DNA of 64,000 nucleotides, from contig CP154954.1 of the NCBI GenBank assembly GCA_039621445.1, forward strand, positions 1,116,001 to 1,180,000. The letters run 5' to 3'. The translations under genes and the position numbers were made by a program. Numbering within the stretch: position 1 is the first letter of the stretch; each line of letters begins with the position of its first letter. The DNA is from Euglena gracilis (lineage: Eukaryota; Euglenida; Euglenophyceae; Euglenales). Under the pieces are notes generated by a model. The model ran no database searches and was not told the origin of the DNA. It saw nothing but the letters and a program-made list of their open reading frames with translations. This document shows, piece after piece, positions 31,068 through 44,097 of this stretch.

Positions 31068-31369
31068 GTCGGTTAGTATATCTCGGCTAAAATTGTTACC
31101 AATTGTACACCTAATACCTATCAAACGGTTCGTCTTACCGTGACCTATGAAGAGTACTTATCTTAAGGTGGGCTTCCTACTTATATGCTTTCAGCAGTTA
31201 TCCACTCCGCACTTGACTACCCAGCGTATTCTGTTGGCACAAAAACTGGTACATCAGTGGTGCGTCCTTCCCGGTCCTCTCGTACTAAGGAAAGCGCCTT
31301 TCAATACTCTAACGCTCACACCGGATATGGACCGAACTGTCTCTCGACGTTCTGAACCCAGCTCACGTA

Positions 31370-31404
<35 letters not shown>

Positions 31405-31421
31405 GTACTACCGCCCCAGGT

Positions 31422-31481
<60 letters not shown>

Positions 31482-31969
31482 CAGCCTGTTATCCCTAGAG
31501 TAACTTTTATCTGTTTACGACGGCCTTTCCATACAGCACCGTCGGGTCACTAAGACCGACTTTAGTCTCTGTTTGACTTATAAGTCTCACAGTCAAGCTT
31601 TCTTATGCCTTTACACTCCACAACTAATTTCCGTCTAGCCTGAGAAAACCTTTGTACGCCTCCGTTACTTTTTAGGAGGCTACCGCCCCAGTAAAACTGC
31701 CCGCCTGAAACTGTCAATTATCATGATTGTACATAAGATTAAGATTAGATTTCTAGCTTTCTCAGAGTGGTATCTCATTTTTCGGCTCCCCGTATCCCAA
31801 AAGACAAGATCATAGCCTCCCACCTATTCTGCGCAAAAAAAGCCCGAAACCAATTTCAGGATACAGTAAAGCTTCATAGGGTCTTTCTGTCCAAGTGCAA
31901 GTAGACCGCATCTTCACAGTCAATTCTATTTCACCGAGTCTCTTTCTGAGACAGTGTCCAAATCGTTAA

Positions 31970-32022
<53 letters not shown>

Positions 32023-33960
32023 AATTATAGTTATTGCCGCTGTTCACAGGGGCTTCAGTCACTAGCTTTGCTTACGCTAACCAATTTCTTTAACCTTCCT
32101 GCACTGAGCAGGCCTCGGCCCCCATACATGGTTTTTCAACTTCGCGGAGACCTGTGCTTTTGGTAAGCAGTCGCTTGGACCTCTTTTCTGCCACCTCATT
32201 AGAGGTACTTCTTCTTCCGAAGTTACGAAGTCATTTTGCCGAGTTCCTTAGAAAGAGTTATCTCGCGCTCCTTAGTATATTCTACTAACCTACCTGTGTC
32301 AGTTTACGGTACAGGCGAGCTCACTATACATAAACAAAAGTTTTTCTTGGAAACATGACATCAATCACTTTCAATACCGTAGTATTTATACTATTCAGGC
32401 CTTAAGACAAAATATTTTTTTTAATATTTGATACCTCTTGAACCCTTAAACCACAAACCATCACGTGGCCGATCTAGCCTTTTTCGTCACTCCTTACAAG
32501 TGAGCATTCGGTACAGGAATATTAACCTGTCATCCATCAATTTACGTTGTTAAACCTTATTTTAGGACCTGACTAACCCTTAGAGGACGAACCTGGCTAA
32601 GGAAACCTTAGGTTTTCGGAGCATAGGATTTTCACCAATGTTTTCGTTACTTAAGCCGACATTCTCACTTCTGTTTAATCCAGAACTATTTTCACTATTC
32701 CTTCTCTTCAACACAGAACGCTCTTCTACCGATTTCTCTCACACCTTCGGCAAATTACTTAGTCCCGTTCATTTTCGGCGCACTATCACTTGACCAGTAA
32801 GCTATTACGCACTTTTTAAAGGAATGGCTGCTTCTAAGCCAACCTCCTGGTTGTCTATGTAATAGTACATCCTTTACCACTTAGTAATTATTTAGGGGCC
32901 TTAAGTAGTGATCTGGGCTGTTTCCCTCTTGACAATGAAGCTTATCCCCCACTGTCTCACTGATTAATTGAAATATAACTTAGTATTCAGAGTTTGCCAC
33001 AACTTGGTACCATTTTCATAGCCCGCATCGAAACAGTGCTTTACCCCTAATGTTTACCATAATTAAACGCTGCGCCTCAACGCATTTCGAAGAGATCCAG
33101 CTAGCTCCAAGTTCGATTGGAATTTCTCCCCTAATCACAGTTCATCCCCCAATTTTTCAACATTGGTGGGTTCGGTCCTCCATTCTGTTTTACCAAAACT
33201 TCAACCTGACCATGATTAGATCACCTGGGTTCGGGTCTATAAGCAATGACATAAACTTTCAAGAAGAAAGTTTTTCGCTTTATTTAAGCTCGATTTCACT
33301 ATGGCTCCGGAAAAACCTTAACCTTGCCATCACCTATAAGTCGCCGGCTCATTCTTCAACAGGCACACAGTCAATCTTTAAATAGATCTCCTACTGCTTG
33401 TAAACTTATGCTTTCATATTCTATTTCACTCACTTCTCAGTGTTCTATTTCAGCTTTCCCTCACGGTACTCGTACACTATCGGTCATTTAGGAGTATTTA
33501 GCCTTACGAGATGGTCCTCGCTGATTCACACAGAATTCCACGTGCTCTATGCTACTCGGGAAAATCAAAAATTACTTTTTAAAAACAAATACGGGATTTA
33601 AAACCCTCTTTGATTTTGTTTTCAACAAATTCTCTATCTTTTTCAGTAATTATAATATACCCACAACACCCATAAAGGTTTAGGCTGATTTCCGTTAGCT
33701 CGCCACTAATAAGAAAATCGCTTTTGCTTTCTTTTCCTTCGGCTACTAAGATGTTTCAGTTCACCAAGTTCTCTACATTATTTGTATACCATTTCATTGT
33801 AATGTTAAAGTAATAGGTTGCCCCATTCGGGAATCTTTAGATTAAAGCTCGTCTTTAGCTCCCTAAAGCATATCGTTAATTTCTACGCCCTTCTTCGACT
33901 CTAAATGCCAAGCAATCCCGCATAAGCCCTTGTTCATTTGAACCTACATCAAAACCTTTT
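31066..33960 (-). rRNA. rrn23: 23S rRNA (operon O5, arm A')
   Basis: Complete 23S on the minus strand except perhaps the last about 10 bases at its 3' end, which fall at the inversion junction. No 5S follows it on this strand. Confidence 0.93.
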
Positions 33961-34033
33961 TGGAGATAAGCGGACTCGAACCGCTGACATCTGCCTTGCA
34001 AAGGCAGCGCTCTACCAACTGAGCTATACCCCC
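33961..34033 (-). tRNA. trnA-UGC: tRNA-Ala (UGC)
   Basis: Identical to the other trnA copies; operon O5. Confidence 0.97.
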
Positions 34034-34042
34034 AAAACCAAG

Positions 34043-34116
34043 AGGGCCATGCTAGACTTGAACTAGCGACCTTACCCTTATCAAGGGTATGCTCTAACCA
34101 ACTGAGCTAATAGCCC
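34043..34116 (-). tRNA. trnI-GAU: tRNA-Ile (GAU)
   Basis: Identical to the other trnI copies; operon O5. Confidence 0.97.
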
Positions 34117-34199
34117 TCTTGGAAAAATAAGAGGTTTCCCTACTTATTTTTTTTATTTTTCATTGTTTTCAATCTATACATTTTTTTAGTTAAAAAACT

Positions 34200-34322
34200 A
34201 AAGGGAGTTGTTCCAGCCACACCTTCCAGTACGGCTACCTTGTTACGACTTCACCCCAGTCACCAGCCAGGCCTTAGGTATTTCCCTCTTTTCAGGCAAG
34301 ATAATAACTTCGGGCACAGCCA

Positions 34323-34359
<37 letters not shown>

Positions 34360-34619
34360 AGAACGTATTCACCGCCGTATAGCTGACCGGCGATTACTAG
34401 CGATTCCGGCTTCATGTAGGCGAGTTTCAGCCTACAATCCGAACTTAGGCTAAGTTTTAAGATTAGCTCATTTTCACAAAATTGCAACTTATTGTCTTAA
34501 CCATTGTAGCACGTGTGTAGCCCAGGATATAAGGGGCATGATGACTTGACGTCGTCCTCACCTTCCTCTGGTAATAACCAGCAGTATTTCTAAATGACAA
34601 GCGTTAATTAAAAAAAAGG

Positions 34620-34671
<52 letters not shown>

Positions 34672-34739
34672 CCACCTGTGTCTAGATACCCGAAGGTACT
34701 GCGTTCTTTCAAACTTCCTCCTAGATCCTGTCAAATCCT

Positions 34740-34820
<81 letters not shown>

Positions 34821-34913
34821 CTTGTGCAAGCGTACTCCCCAGGCGGGATACTTAACGTGTTAACTACAGCAGTGCACTTTCAGCACCACTTAGTATCCAT
34901 AGTTTACGGCCAA

Positions 34914-34945
<32 letters not shown>

Positions 34946-35686
34946 TCAGCTTTCGTTTCTCAGCGTCAGTATTGGCCTAGAAAAGTGCCTTCGCCATTGG
35001 TGTTCTTTCCAATCTCTACGCATTTCACCGCTACACTGGAAATTCCCTTCACCCCTACCATACTCAAGTCTAGCAGTTTTTAATGCCCTTCCAAAGTTAA
35101 GCTTTGACTTTTAACATTAAACACACTTGACCGCCTACAAACTCTTTACGCCCAATAATTCCGGATAACGCTCGCATCTCCCGTATTACCGCGGCTGCTG
35201 GCACGGAATTAGCCGATGCTTATTCCTCAAATACCGTCATTTCTTCTTCTTTGAGAAAAGAAGTTTACAACCCAAAGGCCTTCTTCCTTCACGCGGTATT
35301 GCTCCGTCAGGCTTGCGCCCATTGCGGAAAATTCCTCACTGCTGCCTTCCGTAAAAGTCTGTTCCGTTCTCAATCCCAGTGTGGCTGATCATCCTCTCAA
35401 ATCAGCTACTGATCGTCGCCTTGGTAAGCCTTTACCTCACCAACAAGCTAATCAGATGCAAGCTCATGCCTAGGCGAAATTCTCTTTAACTAGCTACTCA
35501 CATAGATCTAGTAAATTATGAGGCATTAGCAAACGTTTCCATCTGTTATTCCTCACCCAAGCGCAGATTCTTACATATTACTCACCCGTCCGCCACTAAA
35601 TTACTATTGCTAGTAATTTCGTTCAACTTGCATGTGTTAAGCATACCGCCAGCGTTCACCCTGAGCAAGGATCAAACTCGTCATTT
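34200..35686 (-). rRNA. rrn16: 16S rRNA (operon O5, arm A')
   Basis: 1487-base arm-type allele, apparently identical to O4, with the same 9-base deletion at about 34618. Confidence 0.96.
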
Positions 35687-35769
35687 CCAAAACATCAAAG
35701 TTGGTCAAATCCTTTCACCCTCTTGGTGACCAAGCAAGGGGCACATTTACTATAATGTGTACACTAAAA

Positions 35770-35823
35770 GCGCGCTTTGTAGGATTCGAACCTACTACAT
35801 CAGGTTTTGGAGACCTACGCCTT
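35770..35823 (-). pseudogene. trnW(CCA) remnant, arm A' leader
   Basis: Inverted counterpart of 26017-26070; the antisense 16S fragment is at 35852-35880. Confidence 0.85.
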
Positions 35824-35884
35824 ACAATTTTAACGAAAAGCAATATTTAGCTATGCTTAACACATGCAAGTTGAACGAAAGGCT

Positions 35885-36202
35885 TTAATCCACGACCCTA
35901 CCTTTATCAAAGATATTCCATAATAAGCAGTTAACGTCGTTTCTAAAGAGTTGAACATGTTTTTTTATCTCATTTACATTTTGATATTCAAGGATATTTG
36001 AGTTGACAAAAATTATCGCATCATAATGATAAGTATTGTTTAATTTCAGTAAATCCTTGGATTTCTTAACTACTAAAGGATAAAAGCCTTTAAATTGCAA
36101 ATAAGATTCGAAAAAATCGATTAAATATCTATGTTCACTGCCTAAAATTAAAAATACCTTATTTTTACCCATATTTAGATGGGATTCATAAATATCCAAC
36201 AT
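35885..36202 (-). CDS. receiver-like orf (arm A'), 105 codons
   Basis: Counterpart of 25639-25983. One extra A in a run near 35960 changes the frame, giving a different 24-codon tail. Which copy reflects the true frame is unclear. Confidence 0.4.
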   Translation of the reverse strand: MLDIYESHLNMGKNKVFLILGSEHRYLIDFFESYLQFKGFYPLVVKKSKDLLKLNNTYHYDAIIFVNSNILEYQNVNEIKKHVQLFRNDVNCLLWNIFDKGRVVD

Positions 36203-36247
36203 CCACCTTAAGTCTTTGGGTATTATGTATTCATTAAAATTAATTTT

Positions 36248-36686
36248 TTATTTCACACCTAATCTCGTACTTAAATATATGTTTCTTAATTGACGTTCAA
36301 TAGCGTCGCCCTTATATACAAATTCTGAAGGTTTTTCTTTTTCAAACAGTAACATAGCATTTTCTATGTCCCCTTTTTTCACTAATTCAATCATCCTTTC
36401 TTCCAAAGGAAGATATTGAAAATATTTACCATATTTTTTAAGAATTGATTCCGAAGCCATGAAATTTTCTGAAGCATCCACAAAGTTAAATATTTGTTTT
36501 ATTAAATAGTCGAGCAAATCTTTCTCATTGTTAACTCTGGCCTATAAATTTTAGAATCAATAGATATATCGAAAAAATTTGCCAATTTAGTATCGACTTC
36601 TTTAATAAAATACGAATGCACATGAGGGTCCACCTGTTCTATGAAATTCTCGTACTAACGCATAATCAACTAATCCATATTTAACC
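36248..36686 (-). pseudogene. decayed orf89 gene (arm A')
   Basis: Counterpart of 25153-25593 with the same two frame breaks; the 89-codon terminal frame is 36248-36517. Confidence 0.55.
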
Positions 36687-37009
36687 TCAATAGTGAGAAT
36701 ACTTATCAAAATCCTGATAAGGTACTTCCTTAATATTTACTCCCTATAAGTTTTTAATAAGTCAATTTTAAATTTATTAATTTAATAAGGTAAAAAGTAG
36801 GCAAACTCACTATACTCCATCAAAAAAAACGCCAATTATTCTACAAATTGACATTGATAAAAAAGCATATTTAAATAAGTGATAGAATAATCACATTTTC
36901 CATGACACTATATTTTAATTAATCGATTTTTTTGACACGCTTTAAGAAAAATATTCTACTTCTACTACGTTTAAAATATGCCCATTTTCAATGATAAAAA
37001 AAAAAGCTT

Positions 37010-37138
37010 TCAACTAAATTTTTGGTCCAGGTTTTTTTCATCATATTGTGCTTTATAAGAACAATATTTTTTATAAATTTTTTTTACTGTTAAATTGATT
37101 TTTGTATTATTTAAATTTTTTTCTTCTTTTTTTGTCAT
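37010..37138 (-). CDS. orf42 (arm A')
   Basis: Intact 42-codon copy, GGGAG 6 bases upstream, 21 bases after the orf351 stop. Confidence 0.45.
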   Translation of the reverse strand: MTKKEEKNLNNTKINLTVKKIYKKYCSYKAQYDEKNLDQKFS

Positions 37139-37159
37139 ACTTTTCTCCCTATATAAAAA

Positions 37160-38215
37160 TCAAAAACAAGGCAATGAAGACCGAATCTGCCGTAAATCGA
37201 CATTTTCACAAGCTCTTTTTCTAAAGTTTTTAACCATTATATCTAACTGTTCTTCACCATAAATTTCTTTGTTCACTAAAGTATATAATTCAAATTTATC
37301 AATTTTTTTATTTTTTGCTTTTTCTAGAAAAAAAATAAGAAGCATTTCCACAAAAATCCAGTTAAAATCCCAGTTTTTATAATTATCGTTTTTTAAAGAA
37401 TTATGTTTATAAAACTTAGAAGCTTGCTTAAATAAAAAAATATTAGAAATATTAGAATTTGAGATACTATTTTCTAATACTGCGACTTCAGATATATACT
37501 TCAACAACATAGAACGAAGTTTTATTGCATCGTTTTTACTCGTTAAAAAAAACAAATTTTTGTACTCTATTATATATTTTTCAATGATGTTTAAAAATTG
37601 ATCATTAGCTTTCAAAACATTAAAATGATCGTGTAAAAAATTATTAGAATCATTTATTTCTAATTCCTTTTTCTCTTCTGTTATTTTTTCTTTCACTTTT
37701 AAATAATTTTCTGAGGAATTGGAAATCAATTTAGAAAAAAACGAAGGAAAACAATGATCTTTTCGCGCACGACTTAATAAATTATTTTTAATAACAAAAT
37801 CAAAACTTAAAGAATTTTTTAAACCATTTTCAAACCTTGGAACACCTGACCAACAAACTTCAATGTTTTTATTCCCTGTTTTAGAAAAAAAATTATCAAG
37901 TGAAGTTTTACTACTCGATCCCTTTTCTACAATAACAGAATTTTTTTCAAAAGAAAATAATTTTTTAAGACCATGCCTTCGGTAATTTTTATTAAATTCT
38001 ATATAGACCTCTATAGTCACTTCACAAAAGTTGTTTAAATTATTTTCAGACAAATCAAAACCATAAATAATAAAAGAAATAGAGTTATAATTAATTAACT
38101 CTTTCCACTTTTTGATGAATAATAAGTTAAAATCCTCAAAACTACCGAACCCTGTTTTAATAAAAACATGCCAGTTTTTTCCTGGAACCATTGAATACAT
38201 AATAAAATCTCCCAT
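37160..38215 (-). CDS. orf351/346 Rep-like protein (arm A')
   Basis: Intact and identical in protein sequence to the arm A copy. Two independent-looking intact frames of this length in AT-rich DNA support a real coding sequence, unless the arms are one locus assembled twice. Confidence 0.6.
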   Translation of the reverse strand: MGDFIMYSMVPGKNWHVFIKTGFGSFEDFNLLFIKKWKELINYNSISFIIYGFDLSENNLNNFCEVTIEVYIEFNKNYRRHGLKKLFSFEKNSVIVEKGSSSKTSLDNFFSKTGNKNIEVCWSGVPRFENGLKNSLSFDFVIKNNLLSRARKDHCFPSFFSKLISNSSENYLKVKEKITEEKKELEINDSNNFLHDHFNVLKANDQFLNIIEKYIIEYKNLFFLTSKNDAIKLRSMLLKYISEVAVLENSISNSNISNIFLFKQASKFYKHNSLKNDNYKNWDFNWIFVEMLLIFFLEKAKNKKIDKFELYTLVNKEIYGEEQLDIMVKNFRKRACENVDLRQIRSSLPCF

Positions 38216-39106
38216 AAATAAAAAAATAAATCATTTTTTGAAAACCTCAAACTTCCATATCTCCATTATGCAAAAAAAAAAAAAAAATGAAAAAAAAATT
38301 TGCAAACCTTCAATTCGAACTTGCGACCCACTACGATGAAGTAACATAATCACAACGTTACCAATTAAGGATTTTTTTTCTATAATAATAATTTTTTTAA
38401 AAAAAAATGAGTGTGAAAAATATAAAAATCTTAATTGAAAAAAAAAATAATAACAAATAACAACTTTTTAAAAAATATAAAAAAATAGATAATTAAAATA
38501 TATATTAACTACAATTTCGTTGTAGGTTAAATTTTAAAAAATCCCGAAGTAAATTGCAAGAACTCTGGAATCAAGGAAAAATATATAAGCAAAAAAAATA
38601 ACACAGTTTTGCTTAAAGAAAAAAATAAATTTTCTGAATAAATACATCCTAAAAATCATAAATAAAATGTAAGAAATTGCTTTTTTTGATGAATAATAAG
38701 TTAAAATCCTCAAAACTACCGAATCCTGTCTTAATAAAAACATGCCAATTTTTACCCGGCACTATTGAATGCATAAAAATCTCCCATAAATAAAATCACC
38801 GAATTTTAGAACAACCCCCCCCTATTTGCAAAAAAAAAAAAAAAAATGAAAAAAAAAATTGCAAAACCCAAATTCGAGCTGTCGTACTAATTACGATACT
38901 GAAATGTAGTTACCACATAGTCTACAAAGCATTTTTTTTTTTCTAAAAAAATAATAAAAAAAATTGACCTATTTTTATATAAAAAACCATGTGTTAAGGA
39001 AATAATATTACGTATAAAAAACGTAGTGACTACTAATAATTATGTATCAAGTTATTTAATACATAAAAAATTTAATATATTGATATTTTTCTTTGAAATC
39101 GAAATA
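38184..39106 (-). repeat. cassette repeat R2 (arm A')
   Basis: Inverted R2. The truncated orf351 fragment lies at 38649-38774 and TAATATTAC at 39003-39011. Confidence 0.8.
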
Positions 39107-39134
39107 GTATGTATTGACATCAGAGGTAATTTTT

Positions 39135-39482
39135 TTACTCCTCCGTTTTTTGCATTTCTATAATAGTATTATCTGTGTATAAGTTACGCGGTAACTCAAC
39201 TCCTTTTTCCTCAAGAAATTTTTCAATAAACTCATAAAATTGCTTTTCTCTTTGCTTAGAATCATATTCATATGATTCGCCATACTGTTTTCTGCGACGT
39301 TTTTCAGCAATTTCGTTTCTCAGAACAACATCTTCCCAACTAAAAAGTTGATCATTAGGTTTTTTTTCATTAAAAATAGGATAATCATTTCTTTCTAATT
39401 CCTTTTTATCTTCCATTAATTTTTGATAATCCCTTTCGGGAACCATTGAGCACATAAAATAAAACATAATAAAATCTCCCAT
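39135..39482 (-). CDS. orf115/110 (arm A')
   Basis: Intact copy, identical to 22360-22707 in protein sequence. Confidence 0.7.
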   Translation of the reverse strand: MGDFIMFYFMCSMVPERDYQKLMEDKKELERNDYPIFNEKKPNDQLFSWEDVVLRNEIAEKRRRKQYGESYEYDSKQREKQFYEFIEKFLEEKGVELPRNLYTDNTIIEMQKTEE

Positions 39483-40373
39483 AAATAAAAAAATAAATCA
39501 TTTTTTGAAAACCTCAAACTCCCATATCTCCATTATGCAAAAAAAAAAAAAAATGAAAAAAAAAATTGCAAACCTTCAATTCGAACTTGCGACCCACTAC
39601 GATGAAGTAACATAATCACAACGTTACCAATTAAGGATTTTTTTTTCTATAATAATAATTTTTTTTAAAAAAAATGAGTGTGAAAAATATAAAAATCTTA
39701 ATTGAAAAAAAAAATAATAACAAATAACAACTTTTTAAAAAATATAAAAAAATAGATCATTAAATATATCTTAACTACAATTTCGTTGTAGGTTAAATTT
39801 TAAAAAATCCCGAAGTAAATTGCAAGAACTCTGGAATCAAGGAAAAATATATAAGCAAAAAAAATAACACAGTTTTGCTTAAAGAAAAAAATAAATTTTC
39901 TGAATAAATACATCCTAAAAATCATAAATAAAATGTAAGAAATTGCTTTTTTTGATGAATAATAAGTTAAAATCCTCAAAACTACCGAATCCTGTCTTAA
40001 TAAAAACATGCCAATTTTTACCCGGCACTATTGAATGCATAAAAATCTCCCATAAATAAAATCACCGAATTTTAGAACAACCCCCCCTATTTGCAAAAAA
40101 AAAAAAAAAATGAAAAAAAAAAATTGCAAAACCCAAATTCGAGCTGTCGTACTAATTACGATACTGAAATGTAGTTACCACATAGTCTACAAAGCATTTT
40201 TTTTTTCTAAAAAAAATAATAAAAAAAATTGACCTATTTTTATATAAAAAACCATGTGTTAAAGAAATAATATTACGTATAAAAAACGTAGTGACTACTA
40301 ATAATTATGTATCAAGTTATTTAATACATAAAAAATTTAATATATTGATATTTTTCTTTGAAATCGAAAATAG
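39439..40373 (-). repeat. cassette repeat R1 (arm A')
   Basis: Inverted R1. The truncated orf351 fragment lies at 39915-40040 and TAATATTAC at 40268-40276. Confidence 0.8.
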
Positions 40374-40382
40374 AAAGGAATA

Positions 40383-41528
40383 TTACTCGGGGGGTAATGC
40401 ATCCTTATAATAATTAAATGGGATTTCTATAACCTCAACAAATCCATCCCCCACATTACAGTTGGATGAAACTGCTAGATCTTGTGAAGTAAACATTTTT
40501 TCTTCAGGAACAAACGTTCGGCCCAAATTCCCCCCAGGTATTTGACCGGGTGCTGACATTGACTGCCCGTATGGGTAGACAAATCCTGTTTGCAAAGTCG
40601 GATTAAATTGTAACATATCATTGCTAACCGGCTGACCTCTTTTTACGGTTTCAGCAATTGCATATGCATTAGCTACACACATACTTAAATAGAAACCAGT
40701 TTGCACGATCCTTTTCATCACAATAAATGTTCTTGGAGTTAACCATAAAGTGCTTAATGAACCCTCTAGGTCATAACCCTCTTCCAATAAAATTTTATCA
40801 AAATCAGTTGACCAAAAATCAGGATTGAAAATTGAAAAATCTTCAACTTTGAAACTTTGTTCGATAGAAGGAATATTTACTGGGTCTTGACTTGACTTTA
40901 AATCATCTTCGGAACGATTGTCTTCAGAATTATCATTTTTTTGATCATGATTAAAAGAGAAAAAAGAAGCCAAGATTTTTGAAGATTCTTTAAGTACACC
41001 AAAAAATTTAAATGCAAAATTAAATGCGCAATAACCAGAAAAACTAATTACCATAATTACGGCAATTTTGGAAATAAAATTCTTACTATAAAATATTTTA
41101 ATTTTTTTCCAAAACTCCAAAGCCTTCAACGAAGGGTCGTTTTTCAAAATTTCATTTTTAGAAATTTCAACGGACTTGATTACTTTTAATGTTCTGTTAC
41201 CAACTTGAAACAAAAAATTACAGTAAAGCGCATATTGGATATAATTTTTCGAAATTATCAATAAAGCCAAAAGAAAAACTTTTGGATCGTTTTTTTTTTT
41301 TACTATCCTTAGAAAATTCCTAAGGAAAAAAATTAAATTGTAAAAAGATAAACTAGTATTAACTAACAAATAAATTTTATAATAATTTGTTTGAAAAAAA
41401 TACAATAAAATTGCATTGCAGGTAGCCAACGAATATCGATTAATTAAAATAGATTTTACTTTAATTATATAGTTCATAAAAGAGTGTAAAAAAACAAAAT
41501 TTCTAAAGAAATACATCGTAAAAATCAT
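40383..41528 (-). CDS. orf381, membrane protein of unknown function (intact copy)
   Basis: The only unbroken copy of the three. 381 residues. The N-terminal half is hydrophobic, with likely membrane segments around 45-75 and 85-110 and a clear one around 160-185 (KIAVIMVISFSGYCAFNFAF). An acidic, low-complexity stretch follows (NDNSEDNRSEDDLKSSQD, about 200-220). The C-terminal 150 residues are more ordinary and soluble, with LSTLWLTPRTFIV, FYLSMCVANAYAIAE and a Gly/Pro-rich YPYGQSMSAPGQIPGGN segment. I do not recognise the family. There is no GGGAG site. A diverged antisense fragment of the same family lies across the satellite, so this was once at least a two-member family. Confidence 0.7.
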   Translation of the reverse strand: MIFTMYFFRNFVFLHSFMNYIIKVKSILINRYSLATCNAILLYFFQTNYYKIYLLVNTSLSFYNLIFFLRNFLRIVKKKNDPKVFLLALLIISKNYIQYALYCNFLFQVGNRTLKVIKSVEISKNEILKNDPSLKALEFWKKIKIFYSKNFISKIAVIMVISFSGYCAFNFAFKFFGVLKESSKILASFFSFNHDQKNDNSEDNRSEDDLKSSQDPVNIPSIEQSFKVEDFSIFNPDFWSTDFDKILLEEGYDLEGSLSTLWLTPRTFIVMKRIVQTGFYLSMCVANAYAIAETVKRGQPVSNDMLQFNPTLQTGFVYPYGQSMSAPGQIPGGNLGRTFVPEEKMFTSQDLAVSSNCNVGDGFVEVIEIPFNYYKDALPPE

Positions 41529-41754
41529 AAAATGAATATAAGAAATCGTTTTTTTTTGCTTTTAATTTTCTTTACCTATTTCTATGAATGTGTCATAAAA
41601 AATAAAAAAATAATAATTCTTAATCAAACTAAAAAAAATACAAAAAAAAAATAGATCATTGAATATATATCAATAACTATATTTTAATTGCATTGTAGGT
41701 TAAATGCAAAAAATTCCCGAAGTAATTTTGCAAAAAACCCAAGAATCAAGGGTT

Positions 41755-42572
41755 ATGTACTTATATATACCAATGTACTTATATAATATATATACCAATT
41801 TACTTATATATATTAATATATTTATATATATTATATATACTATATATACCAATATACTTATATATATTAATGTACTTATATATATTATATATACTATATA
41901 TACCAATGTACTTATATATATTAATGTACTTATATATATTGTATATAGTATATATACGAATGTACTTATATATATTAATGTACTTATATATATTATATGT
42001 ATTATATATACCAATGTACTTATATATAATGTACTTATATATATTATATATACTATATATACCAATGTACTTATATATATTAATGTACTTAGATATATTA
42101 TATAGACTATATATACCAATGTACTTATATATATTAATGTACTTATATATATTATATATACTATATACCAATGTGCTTATATATATTCATGTACTTATAT
42201 ATATTATATATACTATATATAGCAATGTACTTATATATATTAATGTGCTTATATGTATTATCGATACTATGTCTACCAATGTACTTATATATATTAATGT
42301 ACTTATATATATTATATATACTATATATACCAATGTACTTATATATATTATATATACTATATATACCAATGTACTTATATATATTAATGTACTTATATAT
42401 ATTATATATACTATATATACCAATGTACTTATATATATTAATGTACTTATATATATTATATATACTATATATACCAATGTACTTATATATATTAATGTAC
42501 TTATATATATTATATATACTATATATACCAATGTACTTATATATATTATATATACTATATATACCAATGTAC
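41755..42572. repeat. 54-bp satellite (arm A')
   Basis: Inverted satellite with more regular units than arm A, plus several short 36-bp units that lack the AAGTACATTAATATATAT half. Confidence 0.92.
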
Positions 42573-42658
42573 TTAAATGGTCTTTACTGAATATTTTCTA
42601 CATCAGTCCCCTTGGTGACCAAGCAAGGGGCACATTTACTATAATGTGTACACTAAAA

Positions 42659-42712
42659 GCGCGCTTTGTAGGATTCGAACCTACTACATCAGGTTTTGGA
42701 GACCTACGCCTT
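42659..42712 (-). pseudogene. trnW(CCA) remnant beside satellite (arm A')
   Basis: Inverted counterpart of 19090-19142. Confidence 0.85.
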
Positions 42713-42751
42713 ATGGTTTTTTATTGATTATTAACCCTGATTTATTAATTA

Positions 42752-42859
42752 TTAAGTACTTTATGGTTAAATTCCGTAACGTTTATTGTAATCCAAAGAA
42801 CCACACAAACTGCTTTCTATTTAGCTATGTGTGTGGCTAATGCATACGTAATTTCTTAA
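42752..42859 (+). pseudogene. orf381-paralogue fragment (arm A')
   Basis: Counterpart of 18943-19050, antisense to orf381 in this arm; translates LSTLWLNSVTFIV to MCVANAYVIS and a stop. Confidence 0.75.
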
Positions 42860-44097
42860 AGGGTAAAAAGGAAGTGAACCCATTGCCGAGGAAATGCTTA
42901 GATTCGATTCTATTGCTCAATCAGGTTGTATCCATCCATAATCCATCCATACGTCAAGTCCGGATGGAAGAACTGGTTGGTTATTTCTGCCAGATAAAAG
43001 ATGTTTACTTTCCAAGATAATATTTTAAGGTTTAAGATTTCAAGATAAACAAAGTTTATAAATGTTAGTTAATAATTACAGTTCATTATCAGAGATAGGT
43101 TTTTCAGAAAAATGATATAATGAAAAAATAGAAGATGTTTAGAGCTAACAATATTTTTACATGAGTTACATATTTAATGTAATATAAAATTGTATGTTTC
43201 GTAGGATTTTACTTAGAAACAAACAGAAATGTCTAGATATATATATAGAGTTTTTCTCAATTTCTATTATTCTTGTTCTTATTCAATGTTAGATTATTAT
43301 TCGTGATGATAGATTATCTTACTTATTATTATTATTCCTGTAATCACTTATGCTATTATTCTTCTGAAACGTCATATTCAAGTTACTTAATATATAATTA
43401 TGGTAGACTAAATGATTGTACTCTAAAAGTTCGATCTCATTTTTTATGAATAAATACAATACTAAAAATTAATTGTAAGGTATTAAATATTAATAATATT
43501 TTGTAACTACTTTTGATTTATTCATCTGTACTTCTTGTAATACTTCTTTATATCAAAAATGTGGGTAAATTATTTGTATTAGTTTAATCGGCAAAAAGCT
43601 TTGTTAAACAAAATTTTGCTTGTTGCTGGAAATTAAAATTTTACGAAAATGACAATGATTACACTATTTGTGATAATAGTTTATTACTAAATATGTATAT
43701 TTATACTAATATTATTTCAAAAATAGGTAATAATAATAGATTATTTAAGATTTAAAATAATCTATATAAATACTTTATAGTAGTTATTATGTATTAAACG
43801 CGTTTTTATTATTTTTTACTGTCACTAAAATTTTTCAAGAAGCTATTAAAATTTTAAAAGTGTTATAATTTATATATTTTTAAAAATAAATTTTTGTATA
43901 TATATAATTCTGTTGTACACTTTTTTGTAATAAAGTTTGTAAATTCCAGAAAATTATATGTTTTAGAATATTTTATTTTTATTCAATTATTATTCTATGA
44001 TATTTTTTATACACCCAGATAGTTTTATCTTGTTAACTCATCAATACTCATCAATATAGTAAACAATAAAAATTTTGAAAACAAAGAATCATGTTTT
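42860..44097. other. non-coding end of arm A'
   Basis: Reverse complement of about 17720-18942; no gene seen. Confidence 0.6.
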
